This document shows, piece after piece, positions 14,119-21,365 of a stretch of 21,556 bases of DNA; the first letter of the stretch is position 1, and the number at the start of each line of letters is the position of its first letter. Location of the stretch: positions 1-21,556 of the forward strand of contig JBBRVU010000056.1 of the NCBI GenBank assembly GCA_038246575.1, read 5' to 3'. A model generated the notes under the pieces. That model worked only from the letters and a program-made list of their open reading frames with translations, was not told the DNA's origin and ran no database searches. A program made the translations under genes and the position numbers. This DNA is from JACCUZ01 sp038246575. Lineage in GTDB: Bacteria > Actinomycetota > Actinomycetes > JACCUZ01.

Positions 14119-15374
14119 GACCGGACCGTACGGAATGCCAGGGCGACGTTGTGGCCGCCGAAGCCGAACGAGTTGTTCAGCGCCAACAGGTCCCCGTCCG
14201 GTAGTGCGCGGGGTTCACCGCGCACGACGTCGAGGGTGACGCCGTCGTCGAGGTTCTCGAGGTTGGCCGTCGGAGGAGCGAGCCGGTCGCGCAGGGCCAG
14301 GACGGTGGCGATCGACTCGACGGCACCGGCGGCACCCAGCAGGTGGCCGGTCGTGGACTTGGTGCTGGAGACGCAGACCTGGCCGGTCGCATCGCCGAGC
14401 GCACCCCGGATCGCCGCCACCTCGGCGACGTCACCGACCGGCGTGGACGTGGCGTGCGCGTTGATGTGCACGACGTCGGCGGGGGTCGCTCCGGCTGCCT
14501 CGAGCGCCATCCGCATGGCGCGGGTCGCGCCGGCGCCCACCGGGTCCGGCTGGGCGATGTGGTGGGAGTCCGCGGTGATGCCGGAGCCGGCAACCTCGGC
14601 GTAGATGTGCGCGCCGCGCGCCCGGGCCCGCTCGAGGGTCTCCAGGATCACGACACCGGCGCCCTCGCCGAGGACGAAGCCGTCGCGGCCCTTGTCGTAC
14701 GGGCGGGAAGCCCGCTCCGGCTCGTCGTTGCGGGTGGACAGCGCCTGCATGGCGGCGAAACCGGCCAGCGGCAACGGGTGGATCGCTGCCTCCGTGCCGC
14801 CGGCCGCGACCACGTCGGCCCGGCCGGAACGGATCATGTCCACTGCGTACGAGATCGCCTCTGCGCCGCTGGAGCAGGCGCTGACCGGCGTGTGGATGCC
14901 GGCGCGGGCGGTCAGCTCGAGACCCACGACGGCAGCCGGACCGTTGGGCATCAGCATGGGCACGGTCATCGGCAGCACCCGTCGGGCACCGCGCTCCTTG
15001 AGGGTGTCGTAGGCCGCGAGCAGGGTCGTCACGCCACCGATGCCGGACGCGATCACGACACCCATCCGCTCCGGCTCGACCTCGGGGGAGCCCGCGTCGG
15101 CCCAGGCCTCCTTGGCGCTGATCAGCGCGAACTGCGCCGACCGGTCCATCCGCTTGGTCTGGGTGACCGTGAGCACCTCGAGCGGCTCGACAGCCACCGG
15201 TGCGGCGATCCGCACCGGCAGCATGTCGACCCAGTCCTCGGTGATCTCCTTCACGCCCGACTGGCCGGCCAACATGCCCGACCAGGTCGATGCGACGTCC
15301 CCGCCCAGCGGCGTCGTCGCTCCTAGACCAGTGATCACGACACGTTGGGAGTCGGTCAGTCGAGGGTTCGTCAT
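14115..15374 (-). CDS. fabF: 3-oxoacyl-ACP synthase II (KAS II)
   Basis: The product is 419 residues, of normal length. It condenses malonyl-ACP with a growing acyl-ACP in the elongation step of fatty-acid synthesis. The catalytic triad is complete: Cys167 in PVSACSSGAEA, His307 in NAHATSTPVGD and His344 in KSTTGHLLGAAG. Thiolase-fold landmarks VVITGLGATTPLG at the start and LLALNNSFGFGGHNVALAF at the end are intact. It starts four bases after the acpP stop and its own stop overlaps accD. The order acpP-fabF matches Streptomyces. Confidence 0.96.
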   Translation of the reverse strand: MTNPRLTDSQRVVITGLGATTPLGGDVASTWSGMLAGQSGVKEITEDWVDMLPVRIAAPVAVEPLEVLTVTQTKRMDRSAQFALISAKEAWADAGSPEVEPERMGVVIASGIGGVTTLLAAYDTLKERGARRVLPMTVPMLMPNGPAAVVGLELTARAGIHTPVSACSSGAEAISYAVDMIRSGRADVVAAGGTEAAIHPLPLAGFAAMQALSTRNDEPERASRPYDKGRDGFVLGEGAGVVILETLERARARGAHIYAEVAGSGITADSHHIAQPDPVGAGATRAMRMALEAAGATPADVVHINAHATSTPVGDVAEVAAIRGALGDATGQVCVSSTKSTTGHLLGAAGAVESIATVLALRDRLAPPTANLENLDDGVTLDVVRGEPRALPDGDLLALNNSFGFGGHNVALAFRTVRS

Positions 15375-15378
15375 ACGC

Positions 15379-15627
15379 TCAGGCGCTCGCCTTCTGGATG
15401 TAGCCGACCGCGTCGCCCACGGTCGAGAGGCCCTTGACGTCGTCGTCGGGGATGCGGACGCCGAACTTCTCCTCGGCGTTGACGACGATCGTCATCATCG
15501 ACAGCGAGTCGATGTCGAGGTCGTCGGTGAACGACTTCTCCGGCGCGATGTCGCTGGTCGGGATGCCGGTCTCCTCGTTCACGATCTCGGCGAGACCCGC
15601 GAGGATCTCCTGCTCGCTTGCGGCCAT
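15379..15627 (-). CDS. acpP: Acyl carrier protein
   Basis: The product is 82 residues from the ATG at 15627, preceded by GGAG; an upstream in-frame ATG (15669) would add a basic stretch unlike the family. ACP carries the growing chain on a 4'-phosphopantetheine arm attached to Ser41 in the motif TDDLDIDSLSMM. The helix-rich acidic sequence (EQEILAGLAEIVNEETGI, DIAPEKSFTDDL, VRIPDDDVKGLSTVGDAV) and length are typical. It lies between fabH and fabF, 79 bases after fabH, and this gap contains a small hairpin. ACP is needed in excess over its enzymes, so that gap may serve to raise its expression. Confidence 0.96.
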   Translation of the reverse strand: MAASEQEILAGLAEIVNEETGIPTSDIAPEKSFTDDLDIDSLSMMTIVVNAEEKFGVRIPDDDVKGLSTVGDAVGYIQKASA

Positions 15628-15670
15628 CTGGCTCCAGCTCCTCTTTCTCGGTTTCTCTGGGGTTGGCATC

Positions 15671-15687
15671 GCGGGACCTGCTCCCGC
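15671..15687 (-). other. Hairpin in the fabH-acpP gap
   Basis: GCGGGA and TCCCGC pair perfectly around the five-base loop CCTGC (plus-strand sequence). It sits inside the operon, upstream of the acpP ribosome binding site. It could be an RNA-processing or stabilising element that gives acpP a separate message level. Confidence 0.4.
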
Positions 15688-15706
15688 AACAGTGGTGGGC
15701 GCCCGG

Positions 15707-16705
15707 TCAGGGCAGGATGACGACCTGGCTGGCGTAGACGAGTCCGGCGCCGAAGCCGATGAGCAGGGCGACGTCGCCGCTGGTGGCCTGGCCGCTCTCG
15801 AGCATCCGCTCCATGGCGAGCGGCACCGAAGCGGCAGAGGTGTTGCCGGCCTCGGCGATGTCGCGCGCGACGGCCACGCTCTCGGGCAGCTTCAGCTTCT
15901 TGATCATGGCATCGGTGATGCGCATGTTGGCCTGGTGCGGGATGAACGCGTCGAGGTCCTCGATCTGCAGCCCGGCGGCCTCGATCGCCTGCTGAGCCAC
16001 CGGCGCCATCTGCCAGACGGCCCACCGGAAGACCTTCTGACCCTGCATGGTCAGGTACGGGAAGTCGATCTCCTTGTCGCGGACGTCGATCCAGGTCGCT
16101 GTCTGGATGATGGCGTCGTAGCCCGAGCCGTCCGAGCCCCAGACCGTCGGTCCGATGGCCGGCTCGTCGGACGGTCCGATGACCACCGCTCCGGCTCCGT
16201 CGGCGAAGATGAAGGCCGAGGACCGGTCGGTGAAGTCGACGAAGTCGGAGAGCTTCTCCACCCCGATCACCAGGACGTACTCGGCGGTGCCACCACGGAC
16301 CATGTCGTTGGCGGTGGCCACGCCGTAGCAGAAGCCCGCGCAGGCCGCCGAGATGTCGTAGGCGCCGGACGAGGTCGCGCCCAGGCGGTAGGCCACGTCG
16401 GCCGCGGCCGACGGGGTCTGCAGCGGGTGGGTCACCGTCGCCAGCAGCACCATCCCGATCTGCTCGGGCGCGATGCCGGCCTGGGCGATCGCCTTGCCAC
16501 TGGCGGCCACCGCCATGTCGACCACCGACTCGTCTGCCGCTGCGAAGCGCCGTGTGACGATGCCCGACCGCTCCTGGATCCACTGGTCGGTGGAGTCGAT
16601 GCGCTCGCAGATCTCGTCGTTGGTGACCACGCGGGCGGGGCGGTAGGCACCAAGGCCGAGGATCCGCGCGTGCTCGGCACCCTGAGTCGTCTTGAGTGTC
16701 GGCAT
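15707..16705 (-). CDS. fabH: 3-oxoacyl-ACP synthase III (KAS III)
   Basis: The product is 332 residues from the ATG at 16705, which overlaps the fabD stop (TGATG). An upstream in-frame start would lie inside fabD and adds unrelated sequence. FabH starts each chain by condensing an acyl-CoA primer with malonyl-ACP. The triad is visible: Cys122 in DISAACAGFCYG, His in DAFIPHQANMRI and Asn in IAEAGNTSAASVPLAM. The family opening ARILGLGAYRPARVVTNDE and the STDQWIQERSGIVTRRFA region are intact. In actinomycetes FabH often accepts branched primers, which fixes the iso/anteiso pattern; the choice here cannot be read from the sequence by eye. Confidence 0.96.
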   Translation of the reverse strand: MPTLKTTQGAEHARILGLGAYRPARVVTNDEICERIDSTDQWIQERSGIVTRRFAAADESVVDMAVAASGKAIAQAGIAPEQIGMVLLATVTHPLQTPSAAADVAYRLGATSSGAYDISAACAGFCYGVATANDMVRGGTAEYVLVIGVEKLSDFVDFTDRSSAFIFADGAGAVVIGPSDEPAIGPTVWGSDGSGYDAIIQTATWIDVRDKEIDFPYLTMQGQKVFRWAVWQMAPVAQQAIEAAGLQIEDLDAFIPHQANMRITDAMIKKLKLPESVAVARDIAEAGNTSAASVPLAMERMLESGQATSGDVALLIGFGAGLVYASQVVILP

Positions 16706-17889
16706 CAGTGGGTCAACTCCTCTGGGTGGAGCCGGATGACCGGTTGCCCGGGGGACACCGGGTCGCCGTCCTCGACCAGCCACTCGACCACCGTGCCGCC
16801 GTGCGGAGCCGTGATCGGCTGCTCGTCCCTGGTGGTCACGAGCGTGGCAACTTCTGCGCCGGGCTGCAAGGTCGTACCCACCGGTAGGTCCAGGACGCGC
16901 ACGGTGCCCTTCCCTGCCGCGACGAGCATCCGCCAGGACGGGGAGTCGTCCTGCGGTGCGGGCCTGCCGTGCAGGGCGACGAGTTCACGTGCTGCCGCGA
17001 GGTCGTCGGGGGTCTTGAGAGCGACTGTCTCGACACCGGGCAGCGCTCGCTTGATCAGTCCGGTGAGGGTGCCCGCGGGTGGCACCTCGATGACGGCGGT
17101 GACACCGAGATCGGCCATCGTGGTCATGCACAGGTCCCACCGCACCGGGTTGCTCACCTGGGTGACGATGCGCCGCAGCGCATTGCGGCCCTGCGAGACG
17201 ACCGTGCCGTCGCGGTTGGAGATCAGGCCCGTGCGTGGGTCGTGGACGCTGATCGCCTTGGCGTACTGGGCGAGAGTGTTCACGGCCGGCGCCATGTGGT
17301 CGGTGTGGAAGGCCCCTGCGACCGAGAGCGGGATCAGCCTTGCCTTGGCGGGCGGGTCCGCTGCAAACGCGCCGAGCTGCTCGAGGGTGCCGGCCGCGAC
17401 CACCTGGGCCTCGCTGTTGATGTTGGCGGCGGTCAGGCCGTGCCGGTCCAGGGCGGCCATGATCTCGTCCCGATCGCCCCCGATCACGGCGGTCATCCCG
17501 GTGGGCTTGAGCGCCGCGGCCTCGGCCATCGCCCGGCCGCGTTCGCGGACGAGGACCATCGCCTGCTCGGCGCTGATGATGCCGGTGCCCGCAGCCGCGG
17601 TGATCTCACCGACGCTGTGCCCCGCGGTGGCGCCGACGACGTGGAAGGCGTCACTGGGGTGCGGGAAGATCTCCAGCGCCGACACCAGGCCGGCGGCCAC
17701 GAGCAGCGGCTGGGCGACGGCTGTGTCCCGGATCGTCTCGGCGTCGGCCTCGGTTCCGTAGTGGATGAGGTCGAGTCCGGCGCAGGCCGACAGCCAGCGC
17801 AACCGGTCCTCGAAGTGAGGGAGCTCCAGCCAGGGAGCGAGGAAGCCGGGCGTCTGGGCGCCTTGGCCGGGAGCGACGATGACGAGCAC
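16705..17889 (-). CDS. fabD: Malonyl-CoA:ACP transacylase with an extra C-terminal biotinyl/lipoyl-like barrel
   Basis: The product is 394 residues from a GTG, with GAAAGG eight bases upstream. FabD moves malonyl from CoA to ACP. Residues 1 to about 300 are a complete FabD: VIVAPGQGAQTPGFLAPWL, nucleophile Ser92 in GHSVGEITAA, catalytic His in AGAFHTDHM, and VIEVPPAGTLTGLIKRALPG. Usual length is about 300-316. After a linker (PAPQDDSPSW) about 76 more residues (319-394) form a barrel-sandwich domain like biotinyl/lipoyl carriers: TVRVLDLPVGTTLQPGAEVA, PITAPHGGTVVEWLVEDGDP, VSPGQPVIRLHP. The tip where a modified Lys (M-K-M or D-K-A) would sit reads TTRDEQP, so it cannot carry biotin or lipoate. 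It may be structural or help docking to ACP or the carboxylase; that is inference. Its stop overlaps fabH. Confidence 0.95.
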   Translation of the reverse strand: MLVIVAPGQGAQTPGFLAPWLELPHFEDRLRWLSACAGLDLIHYGTEADAETIRDTAVAQPLLVAAGLVSALEIFPHPSDAFHVVGATAGHSVGEITAAAGTGIISAEQAMVLVRERGRAMAEAAALKPTGMTAVIGGDRDEIMAALDRHGLTAANINSEAQVVAAGTLEQLGAFAADPPAKARLIPLSVAGAFHTDHMAPAVNTLAQYAKAISVHDPRTGLISNRDGTVVSQGRNALRRIVTQVSNPVRWDLCMTTMADLGVTAVIEVPPAGTLTGLIKRALPGVETVALKTPDDLAAARELVALHGRPAPQDDSPSWRMLVAAGKGTVRVLDLPVGTTLQPGAEVATLVTTRDEQPITAPHGGTVVEWLVEDGDPVSPGQPVIRLHPEELTH

Positions 17890-17955
17890 GTGCTCAGCCT
17901 TTCGGACGAGTGCCCGAGATGCTGGTGCGGACTCGAACGAAAGAGTTCCCTTGCA

Positions 17956-17974
17956 TTTGTAGGTATCCTACAAA
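17956..17974 (-). promoter_or_regulatory. Candidate FasR operator upstream of fabD
   Basis: TTTGTAGG (17956-17963), three bases, CCTACAAA (17967-17974) is a perfect eight-base dyad. It lies about 67 bases before the fabD start and overlaps the last codons and stop of fasR. It is AT-rich against a very GC-rich background. In Streptomyces coelicolor FasR, the homologue of the adjacent regulator, binds and activates the fabD promoter. This dyad is the natural candidate site. Confidence 0.65.
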
Positions 17975-19134
17975 ACCGGGTGCATCCCGGCGGCGTCCAG
18001 CCGGCCCAGCACGAGGGCCATTCGAAGAGTCAGCGCCTGCCGCGGGTCGGTCGGAGCGTAGCCCGTCAGCTCGGCGACGCGGCGCAACCGGTAGCGCACG
18101 GTGTTGGGGTGGACGAACAGCGCCCGGGCGGTGGCCTCCAGGGACCCGGTCTGCTCCAGAAAGGCGGCCAGGGTCTCCAGCAGGCCGGTGCCCGAGTTCT
18201 CCAGCGGCCGGTAGACGTCGACCACCAGCCGATCGCGGGCCAGCGCGTCGCCCACCAGCGCCCGTTCCGGCAGCAGCTCCTCGGCGAGAACCGGGCGCGG
18301 CGCGTCCGGCCAACCAGCCGCGGCGCGCAGGCCGGACAGCGCCGCGGTGGCACTGTCGCCGGCGGCCAGCAGGTCGGGGACCGTCGGGCCGACGACGACC
18401 GGACCGGGCCCGAACTGGGCGACCAGGTGCCGGGTGGCGCGGACCGGCTCCCGCGAGCCGCCGAGGATGGCCACCAGCCGGTCACCCTGCACGCCGGTGA
18501 GCACGTCCAGGTGGTGCGCCTTGGCCGCCCGGCGGATGTCGTCCACCACGGTTTCCGGCTCCGCATCAGGGGTCTGACCCACGACTACGACCACCGAGTC
18601 GTGCACCCCCCAGCCCAGAGCGGCAGCCCGGGAGCGCAGCGAGTCGTCCGCCTCGCCGCGCAGGAGGGCGTCGACGACGAGTGACTCGAGCCGGGCGTCC
18701 CAGGCGCCGCGGGCCTCGGCGGCCTGGGCATAGACCTGCGCGGCGGCGAAGGCGATCTCGCGGGAGTAGCGCAGCACCGCCTCGCGGACGTCGTCCTCGT
18801 CACCGGGCGCGATCTGCTCGATCTGCTCCTCGACCACCGCGATCACGACCCGGACCAGCTCGACAGTCTGCTGCAGGCTCACGGTGCGGGTCAGCTCCCG
18901 CGGCGCGGTGCCGAACACGTCGGCGCTGATCGCCTGCGGCGCCTCGGGCTGGCGGAACCAGTCGACGAAGGCCGCCACGCCCGCCTGGGCCACCAGGTTC
19001 ACCCACGAGCGGTTCTGTGCCGGCATGGCGCGGTACCACGGCAGCGCCTCGTCCATCCGCGTGATCGCGGCCGTCGCCAGGGCCCCGCGGCTGGCTTCGA
19101 GACGGCGGATCGTGACCGCCGAGCGCTTCGGCAC
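17968..19134 (-). CDS. fasR: FasR-type activator of fatty-acid synthesis (PucR/CdaR-like C-terminal HTH)
   Basis: The product is about 388 residues from the GTG at 19134 (VPKRSAVTIRRLEASRGALA); a TTG at 19164 would add ten residues. The N-terminal part is helical (LPWYRAMPAQNRSWVNLVAQ, AGVAAFVDWFRQPEAPQ). A middle GGDEF-like, CdaR-type region follows, with GWGVHDSVVVVVGQTPD, TGVQGDRLVAILGGS and VVVGPTVPDLL. The C-terminal PucR helix-turn-helix reads LETLAAFLEQTGSLEATARA, LFVHPNTVRYRLRRVAELTG. This layout, directly upstream of fabD, is that of FasR (SCO2386; the mycobacterial counterpart is Rv2242), which activates the fabD-H-P-F operon. The stop codon lies inside the candidate operator, which implies fabD is transcribed from a promoter within the end of fasR or the short gap after it. 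Confidence 0.92.
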   Translation of the reverse strand: MPKRSAVTIRRLEASRGALATAAITRMDEALPWYRAMPAQNRSWVNLVAQAGVAAFVDWFRQPEAPQAISADVFGTAPRELTRTVSLQQTVELVRVVIAVVEEQIEQIAPGDEDDVREAVLRYSREIAFAAAQVYAQAAEARGAWDARLESLVVDALLRGEADDSLRSRAAALGWGVHDSVVVVVGQTPDAEPETVVDDIRRAAKAHHLDVLTGVQGDRLVAILGGSREPVRATRHLVAQFGPGPVVVGPTVPDLLAAGDSATAALSGLRAAAGWPDAPRPVLAEELLPERALVGDALARDRLVVDVYRPLENSGTGLLETLAAFLEQTGSLEATARALFVHPNTVRYRLRRVAELTGYAPTDPRQALTLRMALVLGRLDAAGMHPVL

Positions 19135-19226
19135 GTGATCACCATAGTTGTCCAAGGGCGACAAGCCGGCACGCCGCGGCAGCCGGGCCGGCCAGGCCCC
19201 GGTGGTCGTCGTCTACGGTCAGGTTC

Positions 19227-20246
19227 GTGGACCCGGTCGAGGCCCTGCGCCGTACTGCCTTCCTGCTCGAGCGCGCCCGCGAGGAGACCTACCGGGTCAA
19301 GGCCTACCGAGGCGCGGCGGACACCCTCGCGGCCCTGCCGCCGGCCGAGGTGGCCCGCCGGGCCGGCGACGGAACCCTCACCGAGCTCAAGGGCGTCGGC
19401 CCGAAAACGGCCAAGGTCGCGGAGCAGGCTGCGGCCGGCGGCGTGCCCGAGTACCTCGCGACGCTCGAGGAGCAGGCCGTCGGCCCGGTGACCGAGGGCG
19501 GCGCCGCCCTGAGGGCGATGCTGCGCGGTGACCTGCACACCCACTCCGAGTGGTCCGACGGGGGCAGCCCGGTCGAGGAGATGGCCCGTACCGCGCGCGA
19601 CCTCGGCCACGACTACGTCGTGCTCACCGATCATTCGCCGCGGCTCACGGTCGCCAACGGCCTGTCACCGGAGCGGTTGCGTGCCCAGCTCGACCTGGTC
19701 GCCGAGGTCAACGAGAGCCTGGCTCCCTTCCGGCTGCTGACCGGCATCGAGGTCGACATCCTCGACGACGGGTCCCTGGACCAGGAGGACGAGCTGCTGG
19801 CCCGGTTGGACCTCGTCGTCGCCTCGGTGCACTCCAAGCTGAAGATGGACAGCGACGCGATGACCCGCCGGATGGTCAACGCCGTCGCGAACCCGCACAC
19901 CGACGTGCTGGGGCACTGCACCGGTCGACTGGTCACCGGCGGTCGGGGGACCAGGGGGGAGTCCAGCTTCGACGCGGAGCTGGTGTTCGCGGCCTGCGAG
20001 CGGTTCGACGTCGCAGTGGAGATCAACTCCCGACCTGAGCGACGGGACCCACCGAGGCGGCTGATCGAGCTCGCACTCGAGACCGGGTGCGTGTTCTCGA
20101 TCGACACCGACGCGCACGCCCCCGGCCAGCTCGACTGGCAGCCCTATGGCTGCGAGCGCGCCGAGGCGTGCGGCGTCCCGGCCGACCGGATCGTGAACAC
20201 CCGTCCGGTCGAGGACCTGCTCGCCTGGACCGCCCGCCACGCGTGA
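19227..20246 (+). CDS. HhH-PHP phosphoesterase (PolX C-terminal-like, without polymerase domain)
   Basis: The product is 339 residues from a GTG at 19227. It has an N-terminal PolX-like helical region (about 1-45: VEALRRTAFLLERAREETYR, VKAYRGAADTLAALP), a helix-hairpin-helix DNA-binding motif at about 51-70 (LTELKGVGPKTAKVAEQAAA) and a full PHP metal-dependent phosphoesterase domain from about 100. Metal ligands seen are HTH (104 and 106), TDH (135-136), Glu175 in GIEVDIL, His202 in SVHSKL, GHCTGR and the terminal DTDAH. In bacterial PolX the PHP domain gives 3'-5' exonuclease or end-trimming activity. Here the nucleotidyltransferase palm is absent, so it is likely a DNA-end-processing phosphoesterase, though other PHP substrates are possible. 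It is transcribed away from fasR with about 90 bases between starts. Confidence 0.88.
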   Translation: MDPVEALRRTAFLLERAREETYRVKAYRGAADTLAALPPAEVARRAGDGTLTELKGVGPKTAKVAEQAAAGGVPEYLATLEEQAVGPVTEGGAALRAMLRGDLHTHSEWSDGGSPVEEMARTARDLGHDYVVLTDHSPRLTVANGLSPERLRAQLDLVAEVNESLAPFRLLTGIEVDILDDGSLDQEDELLARLDLVVASVHSKLKMDSDAMTRRMVNAVANPHTDVLGHCTGRLVTGGRGTRGESSFDAELVFAACERFDVAVEINSRPERRDPPRRLIELALETGCVFSIDTDAHAPGQLDWQPYGCERAEACGVPADRIVNTRPVEDLLAWTARHA

Positions 20247-20304
20247 TCGACGCCGCCCACCGCCCGCTGCCCCTTTCCGCCCGACTTTTCCGCCGACTTT
20301 TGAT

Positions 20305-20350
20305 GATCGGAGACGGAGCGCGGACTCTTGGCCTCGCTCCGTCTCCGATC
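20305..20350 (+). terminator. Long perfect hairpin between the PHP and pirin genes
   Basis: GATCGGAGACGGAGCG (20305-20320) and CGCTCCGTCTCCGATC (20335-20350) are perfectly complementary over 16 bases with a 14-base loop. Outer CTTTT (20297-20301) and AAAAG (20356-20360) may extend it. Two copies of CCGACTTTT (20281-20289 and 20293-20301) precede it. It is a strong terminator candidate for the PHP gene. No T-run follows, so another RNA or DNA role is possible. Confidence 0.65.
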
Positions 20351-20484
20351 ACGGAAAAGCGGGGGGGCGGAGAAGCAGGCGGTGGGGAGGTGGGGAGGCG
20401 ACGAGCGTGGAGATGCTGCTGACCCGGGAAGAAGTCGCACCGACTAGTCGTTGCGTCTGCAACAATACGACCAGGAGGTACGCA

Positions 20485-21294
20485 ATGACGACGGCACCAG
20501 GTCACGGCGTGGACGTCCGACCGGCGGCGCAGCGTGCGGCCACGGACTTCGGCTGGCTGGACTCCAAGCACTCGTTCTCGTTCGGGCAGCACTACGACCC
20601 GCACAACACCCACTTCGGGCTGCTCCTGGTCAACAACGACGACATCGTCGCGCCGGGCACCGGGTTCGAGACGCATCCGCACCGGGACATGGAGATCGTC
20701 ACCTGGGTGCTGCGCGGCGCCCTGGTGCACCAGGACTCGCAGGGTCACAACGGGCTCATCTACCCGGGCCTGGCCCAGCGGATGAGCGCGGGCACGGGCA
20801 TCGTGCACTCGGAGAAGAACGACCAGCGGGGCCTGGTCGACTCAGTGCCGACCGATGCGGCTCCCCCGCGTGAGACCTCGACGGCCGCCGCCGGCATCGA
20901 GCCGGTCCACTTCGTGCAGATGTGGGTGCTGCCCGACGAAGGCGGCATCGCGCCCGGCTACGAGCAGCAGGAGATCGGTGACGACGTCCTGCGCGGCGGT
21001 CTGGTCCCGGTCGCCAGCGGCCGCGATGAGCACCGCGACTCGGCCGCGATCAGGATCGCCCAGAGGCACGCTGCCCTGCTGGCGTCCCGGATGGGACCCG
21101 GCGCCACGGTGATGATCCCGCACGCGCCGTTCGTGCACGTCTTCGTCGCCGACGGCTCGGTGGACCTCGAGGGCACCGGCCCACTGGACACCGGCGACGC
21201 CGCGCGCATCTCGGGTGGGGCCGGTCAGCGCGTCACGGCTGGGCCGGCCGGCGCCGAGATCCTTGTCTGGGAGATGCACGCCCGAGCCGCGTGA
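20485..21294 (+). CDS. Pirin family protein (cupin)
   Basis: The product is 269 residues from the ATG at 20485, with a perfect AGGAGG (20473-20478) six bases upstream; an earlier in-frame GTG (20407) lacks a good site. Pirins are two-domain cupins binding one metal; bacterial members show quercetin 2,3-dioxygenase activity or interact with metabolic enzymes. The metal motif is complete in the N-terminal cupin: ETHPHRDMEIVTWVLRGALV (His-x-His) and GTGIVHSEKN (His and Glu). The opening FGWLDSKHSFSFGQHYDPHN and the mid-chain FVQMWVLPDEGGIAPGYEQQ are family hallmarks. The C-terminal cupin (PHAPFVHVFVADGSVDLEG) is degenerate, as usual. It converges on aceE. In Serratia a pirin binds the pyruvate dehydrogenase E1 subunit, so this neighbourhood is suggestive. 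Confidence 0.93.
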   Translation: MTTAPGHGVDVRPAAQRAATDFGWLDSKHSFSFGQHYDPHNTHFGLLLVNNDDIVAPGTGFETHPHRDMEIVTWVLRGALVHQDSQGHNGLIYPGLAQRMSAGTGIVHSEKNDQRGLVDSVPTDAAPPRETSTAAAGIEPVHFVQMWVLPDEGGIAPGYEQQEIGDDVLRGGLVPVASGRDEHRDSAAIRIAQRHAALLASRMGPGATVMIPHAPFVHVFVADGSVDLEGTGPLDTGDAARISGGAGQRVTAGPAGAEILVWEMHARAA

Positions 21295-21365
21295 GTCACG
21301 TGCCACGACCACAGCCGGGCGAGTGTCGGCACCCGCTCCCGCCTGGTCGTCGCGCCGTTTCTTGG

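Noticed and set aside
12688..14604. A 638-codon plus-strand open frame opposite accD and fabF
   Set aside because: Shadow of the real genes; no family resemblance and no ribosome binding site.
15434..17761. A 775-codon open frame on the plus strand opposite acpP, fabH and fabD
   Set aside because: It is antisense to well-identified genes, has low-complexity composition and no motif. Long antisense frames are expected in DNA this GC-rich.
16969..18684. A 571-codon plus-strand open frame opposite fabD and fasR
   Set aside because: Antisense shadow rich in Gly, Arg, Gln and His, with no recognisable domain.
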